DNA from: Treponema sp.
Lineage (GTDB): Bacteria; Spirochaetota; Spirochaetia; Treponematales; Treponemataceae
Assembly (NCBI GenBank): GCA_016294105.1
Contig: JAEDCN010000005.1
Span: 1 to 64,000, forward strand
Direction of reading: 5' to 3'
Length of the DNA: 64,000 nucleotides
Shown here piece by piece: positions 31,695 to 39,894 of the stretch. Each line of letters opens with the position of its first letter. Positions within the stretch are counted from its first letter, which is position 1. The position numbers and the translations under genes were made by a program. The notes under the pieces were generated by a model that saw only the letters and a program-made list of their open reading frames with translations, was not told the DNA's origin and ran no database searches.

Positions 31695-33405
31695 GAGTTA
31701 CGAGGTTCAGAAGCAGGAGCTGCTGGAGAAGATTGGTAGGATTCGGGGGAAAATCTGCGAGCTGGAGTCCTTCGGCATTGACTGTTCCGAAACCATGGAA
31801 AAACTGGAGGAAACGGTACAAGCCGTTCAAAGCGAAATGATTTCCATCGTGTTGGTTGGCTCCTTTTCCGACGGCAAGACAAGTGTCATTGCTGGCTGGC
31901 TTGGGGAGAAGGTCAGCAACATGAAGATTGACTCTGACGAGTCTTCCGACCAGCTGGAAATATATACCCCATCCTCCCTGCCCGACAAGTGTCAGGTTGT
32001 GGACACTCCCGGTCTTTTTGGTGACAAGGAGCGGGATGACGATGAGGGTAGGACAATCAAATTTTCAGACATTACAGAGAAATATATAGACCAGGCCAAC
32101 ATCATCCTCTATGTTGTGGACGCAAAGAATCCCTTGAAGGAAAGCCATAGGGAGGTTGTCCGGCGGATTCTGAAAGACCTTAACAAGCTCAGCTCCACCA
32201 TCTTTGTCATCAACAAGATGGATGTGGTGGCCGACTTGACCGACGAGGCAGACTTCGAGAACGCCCGGAAAATCAAGGAAGAGACCCTAAGAAAGAAAAT
32301 AGTGGATGTTACCGGGCTTGCCTCCAGAGACGCAGAAAAACTCCAGATTGTCTGCATCTCCTCGAACCCCAACGACAAGGGCTTTGACTTCTGGATGCAG
32401 CACAAGGACAAGTACGAGGCCCGCTCTAGAATCCTTGACTTGGAGGAGGCCACCAACAAGGTTTTGAAGGACAATGCATCCAGCGCTCTCATCACAAAGA
32501 CCGGATACGACACCCTAGGCCGTGTGCTGAGGGAAAATATTCAGGAAGTTGAGATACAGCTCAATCTGATAGAAAAGACCATTGTCCCTGAGATGCAGGA
32601 AAGCCTGAAGCGGAACAATGAGGACTTTGAGACCGCAAGACGACAGATATTGAATTTCCGGGAAAGCTTTGAGCAGGATATCAAGGATTACCAGAAAAGC
32701 TTGAAGACACAATTGCGGACTTGCACCATGGAGACCATCGGAAATTTTGTTCGGGATGAGATTGGCATTGATGGGGATAGCTGCGGATATAAACTGGAGC
32801 AGGGAATCACCTCCATTTCGCAAAGGTACTTCACCCAGGCAGAAAAATATATCGCTGACTTGGAGAAGTCCATTGAGCAGCAGGAATTCAAGCAGAACGA
32901 GATTTTTGACAAGGCACTCAAAAAGGGAGTGGGACAGCTTGCCACAGCATTAGGAACAGTGAAGAAGATGCCAATAGGTCAGCTCAAAAACGCTATATTT
33001 GCAGGAAGAAAATTCTTGAAGAGTACTTTCAACATCGGAATCAAGTTCAAGCCTTGGGGGGTCACCAAGTTGGCAAAAGGCCTGTCCAAGAGCCTGCCAT
33101 TGATTGGAGCTGGACTTGAGCTCTTAATGGAAGGTATTTCCATCATAAAGAAAAACAAGGAGAACCAGAAATTCCAGTCCCTCTGCAACGACATAGAGAC
33201 TCTGATTGACGGGGTGTTCAAGGAGATTGTTGACACCGCCCAGGATGAGAAGCGGTTCTTCGCCCAGTTTGCCCCTCAGTTGCAGGAAGTGCAGGAATTC
33301 CTTGACGGTCAAAAACAGGCTTTGAATGCAGAGTTGGAGCGGCAGAGGCAATTCCAAGAATGGAAGAAATCTGCGGTTGACGCTGACTTTAATTTTATTC
33401 AGTAA
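31681..33405 (+). CDS. Dynamin-like GTPase 2 (LeoA-like)
   Basis: 574 aa. G1 GSFSDGKTS (about 60-68), G3 DTPGLFG (about 108) and G4 NKMD (about 178) are all present, followed by a long helical region and the amphipathic segment LPLIGAGLELLMEGISI near residue 475. This matches LeoA-type bacterial dynamins. Two dynamin-like genes in tandem form the Eleos antiphage system described in other bacteria; assignment here is from architecture and operon only. Confidence 0.75.
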   Translation: MGKFKSYEVQKQELLEKIGRIRGKICELESFGIDCSETMEKLEETVQAVQSEMISIVLVGSFSDGKTSVIAGWLGEKVSNMKIDSDESSDQLEIYTPSSLPDKCQVVDTPGLFGDKERDDDEGRTIKFSDITEKYIDQANIILYVVDAKNPLKESHREVVRRILKDLNKLSSTIFVINKMDVVADLTDEADFENARKIKEETLRKKIVDVTGLASRDAEKLQIVCISSNPNDKGFDFWMQHKDKYEARSRILDLEEATNKVLKDNASSALITKTGYDTLGRVLRENIQEVEIQLNLIEKTIVPEMQESLKRNNEDFETARRQILNFRESFEQDIKDYQKSLKTQLRTCTMETIGNFVRDEIGIDGDSCGYKLEQGITSISQRYFTQAEKYIADLEKSIEQQEFKQNEIFDKALKKGVGQLATALGTVKKMPIGQLKNAIFAGRKFLKSTFNIGIKFKPWGVTKLAKGLSKSLPLIGAGLELLMEGISIIKKNKENQKFQSLCNDIETLIDGVFKEIVDTAQDEKRFFAQFAPQLQEVQEFLDGQKQALNAELERQRQFQEWKKSAVDADFNFIQ

Positions 33406-33476
33406 TTGGTTGCTTGCTGCCTGATGTTGTTTGTAAGGTGGTATAAGGGGATAATCCCACCCACTTTTTCCCGCCA

Positions 33477-33592
33477 AATTTCCAGTGGAAATCAATCCAA
33501 TTTCCACTGGAAATTCCTCCAAAATCCAGTACAAATTGGGGGTATTTCCACAGGAAATTCATCCAATTTCCAGTGGAAAATTTCTCCGTGGT
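33477..33592. repeat. Array of five 22-23-bp palindromic direct repeats
   Basis: Consensus AATTTCCAGTGGAAATTCATCC; each unit has the inner palindrome TTTCCAgTGGAAA. The third unit is degenerate. The stretch 33406-33727 otherwise holds only this array and the R6 remnant. Confidence 0.85.
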
Positions 33593-33647
33593 GGTGGGTA
33601 TTCGGGAGATAGGAGTGTGTTGTCTTGACATGGGGAGGCTGAAAAAA

Positions 33648-33720
33648 AAAGCGGTACCTGACGCACTTTCCCACAATCCTGCGGTTGTTCCAGGCCCCTC
33701 CGTCATGGCAAGACTGCGGG
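33648..33720. repeat. R6: diverged left part of the R repeat
   Basis: AAAGCGGTACCTGACGCACTTTCCCACAATCC-type left end matches R1-R5 with substitutions; it stops before the hairpins and abuts the broken brnT gene. Confidence 0.7.
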
Positions 33721-33727
33721 ACCTTTT

Positions 33728-34003
33728 TCCCGTCAAAACAAAAAAAAGCATGGATTATCTTTTGAAGAAATCCTTGGTGTGTGCAATGCCCCTTTTTTCA
33801 TAGAGAAAGTGGATTGGGAGCATTCGACCCTTCAGGAGGAAAGGATTGTTGGTCTTGGAAATATAAACGGCATCGTTGTCCTGACGACTGTTTTCACTGA
33901 GCGAGAAAGAATAAGGATAATTTCTTCTCGCATTGCAACAAAAGAAGAGGAGCTTTTTTATTATGAGCAACGAAGAAACTTTAGCTGCCGAGAAGGTCGC
34001 TGA
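33728..34003 (+). pseudogene. brnT: brnT toxin lacking its N-terminus
   Basis: The frame reads ...KKKHGLSFEEILGV... then EERIVGLGNINGIVVLTTVFTER and RIRIISSRIATKEE, the BrnT RNase pattern (KHGxSFEEA; RIISAR). The usual first 10-15 residues (FEWDxxK) are missing: the frame runs back into repeat R6 and a stop at 33659 without any start codon. GTG 33779 would drop part of the catalytic region. The toxin is probably inactivated. Confidence 0.7.
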
Positions 34004-34220
34004 AATCAGGTCAAGGGGAATCGACTTTTCAGATATTCCTGAAATTACAGATTTTTCTGGATTCGAGCCTCGCTATCCCGAATATTTCAAGCCTAAAAGG
34101 GAGCAGGTGTCCATCAGATTGAGCACGTATCTCGTTGATCATTTCAAGTCCATGGGAAAGGGCTGGCAAACAAAGCTCAATGATTTTTTGATGGATGCTG
34201 TAAGCAAAGGCTTGATTTAG
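33963..34220 (+). CDS. brnA: BrnA-family antitoxin
   Basis: 85 aa. Central PRYPEYFKPKREQVSIRLSTYLVDHFK is the ribbon-helix-helix domain of BrnA, followed by the typical GKGWQTKLNDFLMDAV. ATG 33963 has GAGGAG about 9 nt upstream and overlaps the brnT frame by 41 bp. It probably survives as an orphan antitoxin and repressor. Confidence 0.8.
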   Translation: MSNEETLAAEKVAEIRSRGIDFSDIPEITDFSGFEPRYPEYFKPKREQVSIRLSTYLVDHFKSMGKGWQTKLNDFLMDAVSKGLI

Positions 34221-34477
34221 TGGTTGCATCGTTTTGGGTTCCGGAAGAAGAACTTGCCCTTTGGGAGGTGACGGAGACGGAACTGTCCGGCAGCAAGGAC
34301 AGTCTCAACTGCTGCCATGAGCATTCTGTCCGTGCCATTCGGGCTTTTAGCATTGATTTTGCGTAGCAAAATAGAATCTGGCCTTGCAGCCAGTTCTGTG
34401 TGGAAGTGATTGAAACGGTGGCTCACGCCACCTGCGAATCCCTGTGGCAATTTTGTCTGGGGCGGGCTTGCTCCCAC
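34217..34477 (-). CDS. Possible 86-aa hypothetical protein
   Basis: Starts at GTG with AGGAGG 10 nt upstream and follows the 82-aa gene on the same strand. Basic, no recognised motif (ILLRKINAKSPNGTDRMLMA). Ends against brnA. Weak support; the frame could be fortuitous. Confidence 0.3.
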   Translation of the reverse strand: MGASPPQTKLPQGFAGGVSHRFNHFHTELAARPDSILLRKINAKSPNGTDRMLMAAVETVLAAGQFRLRHLPKGKFFFRNPKRCNH

Positions 34478-34492
34478 TTTCCCAGCAACCTC

Positions 34493-34741
34493 CTAGATGA
34501 ACTTGTCTATCATGTCCGACACAAGCTCGCCGGTGAACTGCATCCGCAGGTGTTCCGGTATTTCGGGGGTGTTCAGGTTGATGCCCTCGGGAATCCGCAG
34601 CAGGTTCGTGTTGCCAGTTCGCTTGTCCGTGATAGCCACCCATTCGACTCCGCTCACTCCCTCCATGACGCTGGCCTTGTAGTTTTTTTCCCTGCATGCC
34701 GCCTGATATGTCCTGTAGGGTGGAATTATGTACACCATCTT
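34493..34741 (-). CDS. 82-aa hypothetical protein
   Basis: ATG 34739-34741 is preceded by CAGGAGG at 5 nt. Sequence MVYIIPPYRTYQAACREKN and VAITDKRTGNTNLLRIPEG suggests a small mixed alpha/beta protein. No family recognised. The following 34766-35010 has only a possible gene remnant (28-codon frame at 34878-34964) and a terminator. Confidence 0.5.
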   Translation of the reverse strand, partial: KMVYIIPPYRTYQAACREKNYKASVMEGVSGVEWVAITDKRTGNTNLLRIPEGINLNTPEIPEHLRMQFTGELVSDMIDKFI

Positions 34742-34971
34742 GTCCTCCTGTCGATACTCTCCCATTCTACTACAGGCACTGTCCCATGGAGTGACACAGG
34801 GAAAAGAAAAGGTGGAATTTTTTCAGAAATGGATTCGGCGCTGGTGCTAGCCGATGAGTTTTAGAACAATCTCCATGCATTTCAAGGCAATTAGCAAGGG
34901 TAATGTCATTTACGATGTAGTTGATAGTTATCAAGCTTTGTTGGAAAAAGTGATGAAGTAATGGATTTAGG

Positions 34972-35010
34972 AGTGAGAGGGTAAGACTTTGCTCTAGGTT
35001 CTCACTCCCG
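34972..35010 (+). terminator. Hairpin between accessory island and core
   Basis: GGAGTGAGA pairs with TCTCACTCC, followed by CGTTCTTTT. Confidence 0.5.
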
Positions 35011-35015
35011 TTCTT

Positions 35016-35408
35016 TTAATCCCGTACCACCTTCAGTGCAGAGATAAGACATTTTCCTCCCAGAACCGCACCGTAGATACAATATGCTACAGCAAAAATC
35101 ACCATGAAAGCTTCTACTAGGTCTTCTACAAAATAGTGCATTCGGGAACGAAAAAGTACTTCCTCCAAGCCATAGAGGATGGTGGTGATTCCGAGGGGAA
35201 TGAGTGTCAAACAGGGAATGACACCAATTTCACGTTTCATAGCTAGCAACACTAAGCCTGCTAGTGCTGTGGATACACCAAACACGATACCTGTTATGGG
35301 TTCGTCTGCAATTTCCATCAAAACCAGAGTGAGTATTCCGGCTCCAATACCAAAGATTCCCCGGATCCCCAACTGCAGTGTTTCCTTGTCTAGGTTAAAT
35401 TGACTCAT
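35016..35408 (-). CDS. Small integral membrane protein
   Basis: 130 aa with four predicted membrane helices (GIGAGILTLVLMEI, GIVFGVSTALAGLVLLA, VIPCLTLIPLGITTILYG, EAFMVIFAVAYCIYGAVL). No family recognised. GGAG-type ribosome site upstream. Single gene between the accessory island and the ABC exporter. Confidence 0.65.
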   Translation of the reverse strand: MSQFNLDKETLQLGIRGIFGIGAGILTLVLMEIADEPITGIVFGVSTALAGLVLLAMKREIGVIPCLTLIPLGITTILYGLEEVLFRSRMHYFVEDLVEAFMVIFAVAYCIYGAVLGGKCLISALKVVRD

Positions 35409-35551
35409 AAGTTCTCCTTTTTTGGATGGTTGTCTTTATGGGACTGTTCATTCTTACCTACAATCATAGCAGGAGGGAAGGGGGAAATCATTAAAGGGAG
35501 ATTAAAATTCTCTGAAATTGTCACCGCAACTACATTTACTCAAACCCTAAC

Positions 35552-35632
35552 CATTCGGGAATGTTAGTCTAATTCAAACATTCAGGAATGTTAGTCTAGT
35601 TCAAACATTCGGGAATGTTAATCTAATTCGAA
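35552..35632. repeat. Tandem duplication of the ABC exporter 3' end
   Basis: Three 27-bp units of CATTCGGGAATGTTAGTCTA-type sequence; the unit nearest the gene includes its final codons and stop. Each unit contains CATTC-GG-GAATG dyads. Confidence 0.85.
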
Positions 35633-37540
35633 CATTCCCGTGTACAGCTGGTAGTAGCGACCCTTTTGTTCGATAAGTTCTTCATGGTTACCCCGCTCGA
35701 TGATGCATCCCTGTTCCAGAACCAAAATCACGTCGGCATTTCTGATGGTGGAAAGACGGTGGGCAATGACAAAAACGGTGCGGCCCTCCATCAGCTTGTC
35801 CATTCCCCGTTGAATAAGGGCTTCGGTACGGGTATCTACGGAACTGGTGGCTTCGTCTAGAATCAAAACTGGGGGATTTGCAGCTGCAGCCCGTGCAATG
35901 GACAAAAGCTGCCGCTGACCTTGGCTAATGGAGCCTCCGTCAGAAGTAAGCTGTGTTTCGTAGTTTTGCTCTAGATGATGGATAAAGCTATCTGCATTTG
36001 CCAGCTGGGCTGCGGCTAGAACCTGATGCTGGGTTGCTTCTGGATTACCGAAACGAATGTTGTCGCTAACAGAGCCGGTAAACAGGTGGGTGTCCTGCAG
36101 AACCATTCCCAAGGAGCGGCGAAGGTCTGCCTTGCGGATACTTTTTAATGGAATGCCGTCGTAGGTGATGTTTCCTTCTTCAATATCGTAGAAGCGGGTC
36201 AAAAGATTGGTGATGGTGGTTTTCCCAGAACCAGTGGAACCCACCAAGGCCACCTTTTGTCCAGGCTTTGCCACAAGGTTGATGTTGTGGAGCACAGTCT
36301 TTTCTGGCACGTAGCCAAAGCTTACGTTGTCAAAGATAACCTCACCCTTCAATGGAATGAGGGGAGCGTTTGGCTCCGCTGTGTTTTTCCATGCCCACAT
36401 ACCAGTTCGGGCAAAGGCTTCTACAAGGTGAATTTTTCCGTCGGCACTGGCAGATGGGGCGGATTCCACCGCATTTACCAGCACGTAGGTGCCCTGGTCA
36501 AGCTCTGGCTCCTGGTCAAGCATGGCAAAGATTCGCTCAGCACCAGCCAGTGCATTCAAAATACTGTTAAACTGCTGGGACATTTGGGTAACAGGCATGG
36601 AAAAGGAACGGATATACTGCAGAAAGGAAGCAATGGTTCCAATATCCAGCCTGCCAGTGATGGCCAGCAAGGCTCCCGCCATGGCTGAAAGGGCGTAGTT
36701 GATGTGAGCCAGATTTCCCATCATGGGCATCATGATATTGGCAAGGGAGTTTGCCCGAGCACTGGCGTTTCTCAGGTTGTCGTTCAGCTGAGCAAAGGCC
36801 TTCTTTGATTCCCCTTCGTGACAAAAAACCTTAACCACCCGCTGACCTTCAATCATTTCTTCGATGTAGCCGTTAACGGCACCAAGATTTTTCTGCTGGT
36901 CACGGAAGGCATTGGCACTTCTTTTTCCCACTGTGGCAATGCACAGGAACATAACAGCAATCATGAATACCACCAGCAGTGTGAGAATGGGACTGAGAAT
37001 CACCATCATGGTCAAAACACCCACCACGGTAATGATTGATGACAGTAGCTGGGGAAGGCTTTGGCTCAGCATATCTCGTAGGGTGTCCGTGTCGTTGGTG
37101 TACAAAGACATGGTTTCACCGTGGCTTTTGCTGTCAAAGTAGCGTAGGGAAAGGCTTTCCATGTGGCAGAACATAGCCTGACGGATTTTCAGCAAGGTTC
37201 CCGTGGAAATACTTAGCATGATTCTGCTGTTGGCATAGCCAGCAATGGCTCCCACCAAATAGATTGCAACCATAGTCAACAAGAGAGCAATGAAGGAGCT
37301 TAAATCAGGATTTTCCTGTCCGATGAAGGGGATGATATACTGATTCAATGCTGGCTTTAAAAGATAGGTACCTGCAATGGAGGCTCCTGAACTAATCAGC
37401 ACACAGATAGCAACAGGAATTAGCAGGATTTTTTTCTCTCCCATGTAGGTTAAAAGTCTTTTGATAGTTTTTCCCATATTCTGGGGCTTAGCTCCCTTTC
37501 CCTGGGGACCGCGAGGGCCATGTGGTCCATGTGGTGGCAT
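35618..37540 (-). CDS. ABC exporter half-transporter, catalytic subunit
   Basis: 640 aa: a histidine/glycine-rich N-terminus, six-helix exporter domain, then NBD with Walker A GSTGSGKTT, signature SQGQRQLLSIARA and Walker B LILDEATSSVD with the catalytic glutamate. It pairs with the upstream gene (1-bp overlap TAATG) as a heterodimeric multidrug/lipid-type exporter. About 30 residues between the halves (SAPSASADGK...) form an insert. Confidence 0.9.
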   Translation of the reverse strand: MPPHGPHGPRGPQGKGAKPQNMGKTIKRLLTYMGEKKILLIPVAICVLISSGASIAGTYLLKPALNQYIIPFIGQENPDLSSFIALLLTMVAIYLVGAIAGYANSRIMLSISTGTLLKIRQAMFCHMESLSLRYFDSKSHGETMSLYTNDTDTLRDMLSQSLPQLLSSIITVVGVLTMMVILSPILTLLVVFMIAVMFLCIATVGKRSANAFRDQQKNLGAVNGYIEEMIEGQRVVKVFCHEGESKKAFAQLNDNLRNASARANSLANIMMPMMGNLAHINYALSAMAGALLAITGRLDIGTIASFLQYIRSFSMPVTQMSQQFNSILNALAGAERIFAMLDQEPELDQGTYVLVNAVESAPSASADGKIHLVEAFARTGMWAWKNTAEPNAPLIPLKGEVIFDNVSFGYVPEKTVLHNINLVAKPGQKVALVGSTGSGKTTITNLLTRFYDIEEGNITYDGIPLKSIRKADLRRSLGMVLQDTHLFTGSVSDNIRFGNPEATQHQVLAAAQLANADSFIHHLEQNYETQLTSDGGSISQGQRQLLSIARAAAANPPVLILDEATSSVDTRTEALIQRGMDKLMEGRTVFVIAHRLSTIRNADVILVLEQGCIIERGNHEELIEQKGRYYQLYTGMFELD

Positions 37541-39279
37541 TAGTTTTGTCCTTTCTGCTGGGATTCGTATACTTCCCGATAAATTCCACAGGTTTCCAGC
37601 AGCTGTGTATGAGTACCTGTGGCGGCAATATTTCCATCGTCCAGCACCACAATCATGTCGGCGTCTTGGATGGAGGTGATTCTCTGGGCAATGATGATTT
37701 TTGTGGTGTCTGGCAGACTGTTCCGCAGTGACTGGCGGATTCTTGCGTCGGTGGCTGTATCAACGGCACTGGTGCTATCGTCCAAAATGAGAATCCGTGG
37801 CTTTGTCAGCAGGGCACGAGCAATACACAGACGCTGCTTTTGTCCGCCAGAAAGGTTTACACCACCTTGACCCAGCACTGTATCATAGCCCTGGGGAAAG
37901 CCCTTGATAAAATTGTCTGCATCGGCGTGCTGGCAGGCAGCTTCAATTTCTTGCTGGCTTGCCTTTTTGTCGCCCCACAAAAGATTTTCTCGGATGGTAC
38001 CGGAGAACAAGACATTTTTCTGCAGCACCATTCCCACCGCCTGACGCAAGGTTTCTAAGGAAAGGCTTCGTACATCCTTGCCGTCTACCAAAACCTTTCC
38101 GCCCATTACATCGTAGAGTCGTGGAATCAGCTGAACCAGGGTTGATTTTGATGAGCCTGTTCCACCGATGATTCCCACGGTTATACCACTGGGAATGGAC
38201 AGGTTGATGTTTGAAAGCACAGGTGTTCCCTGTTCCGTGTAGCTAAAAGACACGTTCTGGAATTCAATGGAGCCAGATTGAATGGTCTGTTGGTTGGCAT
38301 TTTCTGCTACAGGCTCCTTGATGGCTGGCTCCTCGTTAAGCACTTCCATAATACGGCTAATGCTGGCTCGGGATAAAATCAGCATGACAAAAATCATGGA
38401 AATCATCATCAAGGACATGAGAATCTGGTTGATGTAGGTGAGAAAGCTAATGAGTTCACCAGGCTGCATAGAGCCAGCGATAATGCGGTTTCCACCAGAC
38501 CACAGCAGTACGATGATACAAGCGTACATGGTTAGCTGGAGCACAGGCATGTTGAAAATGATGATTCGTTCGGCTTTGAGCTGAGCGTTCCGTAATTTTT
38601 CGGCAGTAGCGGAAAATTTCTTGCTTTCTGAATCTTCTTGAACAAAGGACTTTACTACTCGGATACCAGTAAGGTTTTCCTGCACGTTGCTGTTGAGTTT
38701 GTCGTACTGCTTTAGCATTTCTCGGAAGCGGGGAAAGGCTTTAAATCCAATGAGGGCCAGGACTGCACCCAAAACGGGAATCACAATCAACAGGAAGGAT
38801 GCCAGTTCTCGGTCAATGTTAAATGACATAATGACGGCAAATACCAGCATGGCGGGGGAGCGGACGCAGATACGGATGACCATTTGGTAGGTATTCTGGG
38901 CATTGGTTACGTCGCTGGTAAGTCGAGTTACCAGAGATGCCGTTCCAAACTTGTCCATGTTGGAAAAGGCTAGATCCTGTACCTTACCAAAGAGATTTCG
39001 ACGCAGGTTGTGGGAAAATCCTGTGGAGGCCAATGCTGCAAATCGCCCAGACAAAATACCAAAGGTGAGGGAAAGACAGGCTGCACCAATCATTAGGAGG
39101 CCTGTTCTCACCACATACTGAATATTATGAGAAGTTATTCCCACATCCACAATTTTTGCCATTAACAAGGGAATGAGTACTTCCATGGCAACTTCTCCCA
39201 TCATAGTGAGGGGAGCTAAAATTGTAAAGAAAATATATTTTTTTTCTAGTCCGTAGATAAGTTTTCTAAAATTTGTCAT
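37540..39279 (-). CDS. ABC exporter half-transporter, degenerate-site subunit
   Basis: 579 aa, exporter fold. Walker A GGTGSSKST and Walker B LILDDSTSAVD, with Asp in place of the catalytic Glu, mark the non-hydrolysing site of asymmetric exporters such as LmrCD/TmrAB. TATAAT ends 7 nt before the ATG and no ribosome site is seen (leaderless). Confidence 0.9.
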   Translation of the reverse strand: MTNFRKLIYGLEKKYIFFTILAPLTMMGEVAMEVLIPLLMAKIVDVGITSHNIQYVVRTGLLMIGAACLSLTFGILSGRFAALASTGFSHNLRRNLFGKVQDLAFSNMDKFGTASLVTRLTSDVTNAQNTYQMVIRICVRSPAMLVFAVIMSFNIDRELASFLLIVIPVLGAVLALIGFKAFPRFREMLKQYDKLNSNVQENLTGIRVVKSFVQEDSESKKFSATAEKLRNAQLKAERIIIFNMPVLQLTMYACIIVLLWSGGNRIIAGSMQPGELISFLTYINQILMSLMMISMIFVMLILSRASISRIMEVLNEEPAIKEPVAENANQQTIQSGSIEFQNVSFSYTEQGTPVLSNINLSIPSGITVGIIGGTGSSKSTLVQLIPRLYDVMGGKVLVDGKDVRSLSLETLRQAVGMVLQKNVLFSGTIRENLLWGDKKASQQEIEAACQHADADNFIKGFPQGYDTVLGQGGVNLSGGQKQRLCIARALLTKPRILILDDSTSAVDTATDARIRQSLRNSLPDTTKIIIAQRITSIQDADMIVVLDDGNIAATGTHTQLLETCGIYREVYESQQKGQN

Positions 39280-39393
39280 AACTATAATTATAATAAAAAA
39301 TCTACCAGAGGTAAACAGATGAAGAAAAATATAGAAATACCAAATTTATGGTTTGACAGAAATAATTTTTTGTGATATATTTATTTCCGTTGT

Positions 39394-39467
39394 GGGTTCA
39401 TAGCTCACTCGGATAGAGCAACTGCCTTCTAAGCAGTAGGTAGGGGGTTCGATTCCCTCTGGACCCG
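39394..39467 (+). tRNA. tRNA-Arg (anticodon UCU)
   Basis: Complete cloverleaf: acceptor GGGTTCA/TGGACCC, anticodon arm ACTGC-CTTCTAA-GCAGT, T arm GGGGG TTCGATT CCCTC, discriminator G; CCA not encoded. Confidence 0.95.
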
Positions 39468-39482
39468 CTTCTTTTTTTTTAA

Positions 39483-39555
39483 CGGGATGTAGCGCAGCTG
39501 GTAGCGCGTCTGCTTTGGGAGCAGAATGTCGCAGGTTCAAATCCTGTCATCCCGA
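39483..39555 (+). tRNA. tRNA-Pro (anticodon UGG)
   Basis: Acceptor CGGGATG/CATCCCG, anticodon arm TCTGC-TTTGGGA-GCAGA, T arm GCAGG TTCAAAT CCTGT, discriminator A. Its 3' end is the first copy of a 93-bp tandem repeat. Confidence 0.95.
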
Positions 39556-39842
39556 CTATTTTACTAAGGACTCGCAAGAGTCCGCCAGGATTTGAAGGGA
39601 GGAAGCTATGCTTCCGACCCGCCCAAAGGGCAAATCCTGTCATCCCGACTATTTTACTAAGGACTCGCAAGAGTCCGCCAGGATTTGAAGGGAGGAAGCT
39701 ATGCTTCCGACCCGCCCAGAGGGCAAATCCTGTCATCCCGACTATTTTACTAAGGACTCGCAAGAGTCCGTCAGGATTTGAAGGGAGGAAGCTATGCTTC
39801 CGACCCGCCCAGAGGGCAAATCCTGTCATCCCGACTATTTTA
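39539..39842 (+). repeat. 93-bp tandem repeats carrying the tRNA-Pro 3' end
   Basis: AAATCCTGTCATCCCGACTA begins at 39539 (in the tRNA), 39632, 39725 and 39818. Each unit contains GGACTC-GCAA-GAGTCC (GNRA tetraloop), GGAAGC-TAT-GCTTCC, and CAGGATTTG, which is complementary to CAAATCCTG of the tRNA T arm. Units are almost identical. Confidence 0.95.
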
Positions 39843-39845
39843 CAG

Positions 39846-39869
39846 AGGCTATCTGATGATAGCCTTTTG
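39846..39869 (+). terminator. Terminator after the tRNA-Pro repeat array
   Basis: AGGCTATC/GATAGCCT stem then T run. Confidence 0.7.
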
Positions 39870-39894
39870 TTATTTTAAACCCATTTTCCTATTT

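Noticed and set aside
33477..33592. CRISPR array
   Set aside because: Units are contiguous and palindromic with no unique spacers, and no cas gene is nearby.
34878..34964. 28-codon frame MHFKAISKGNVIYDVV...
   Set aside because: No ribosome site; looks like the tail of a lost gene but too short to assign.
39479..39829. Minus-strand 116-aa ORF with repeated MTGFALWAGRK motif
   Set aside because: The open frame is a by-product of the 93-bp (31-codon) tandem repeat overlapping tRNA-Pro; no ribosome site.
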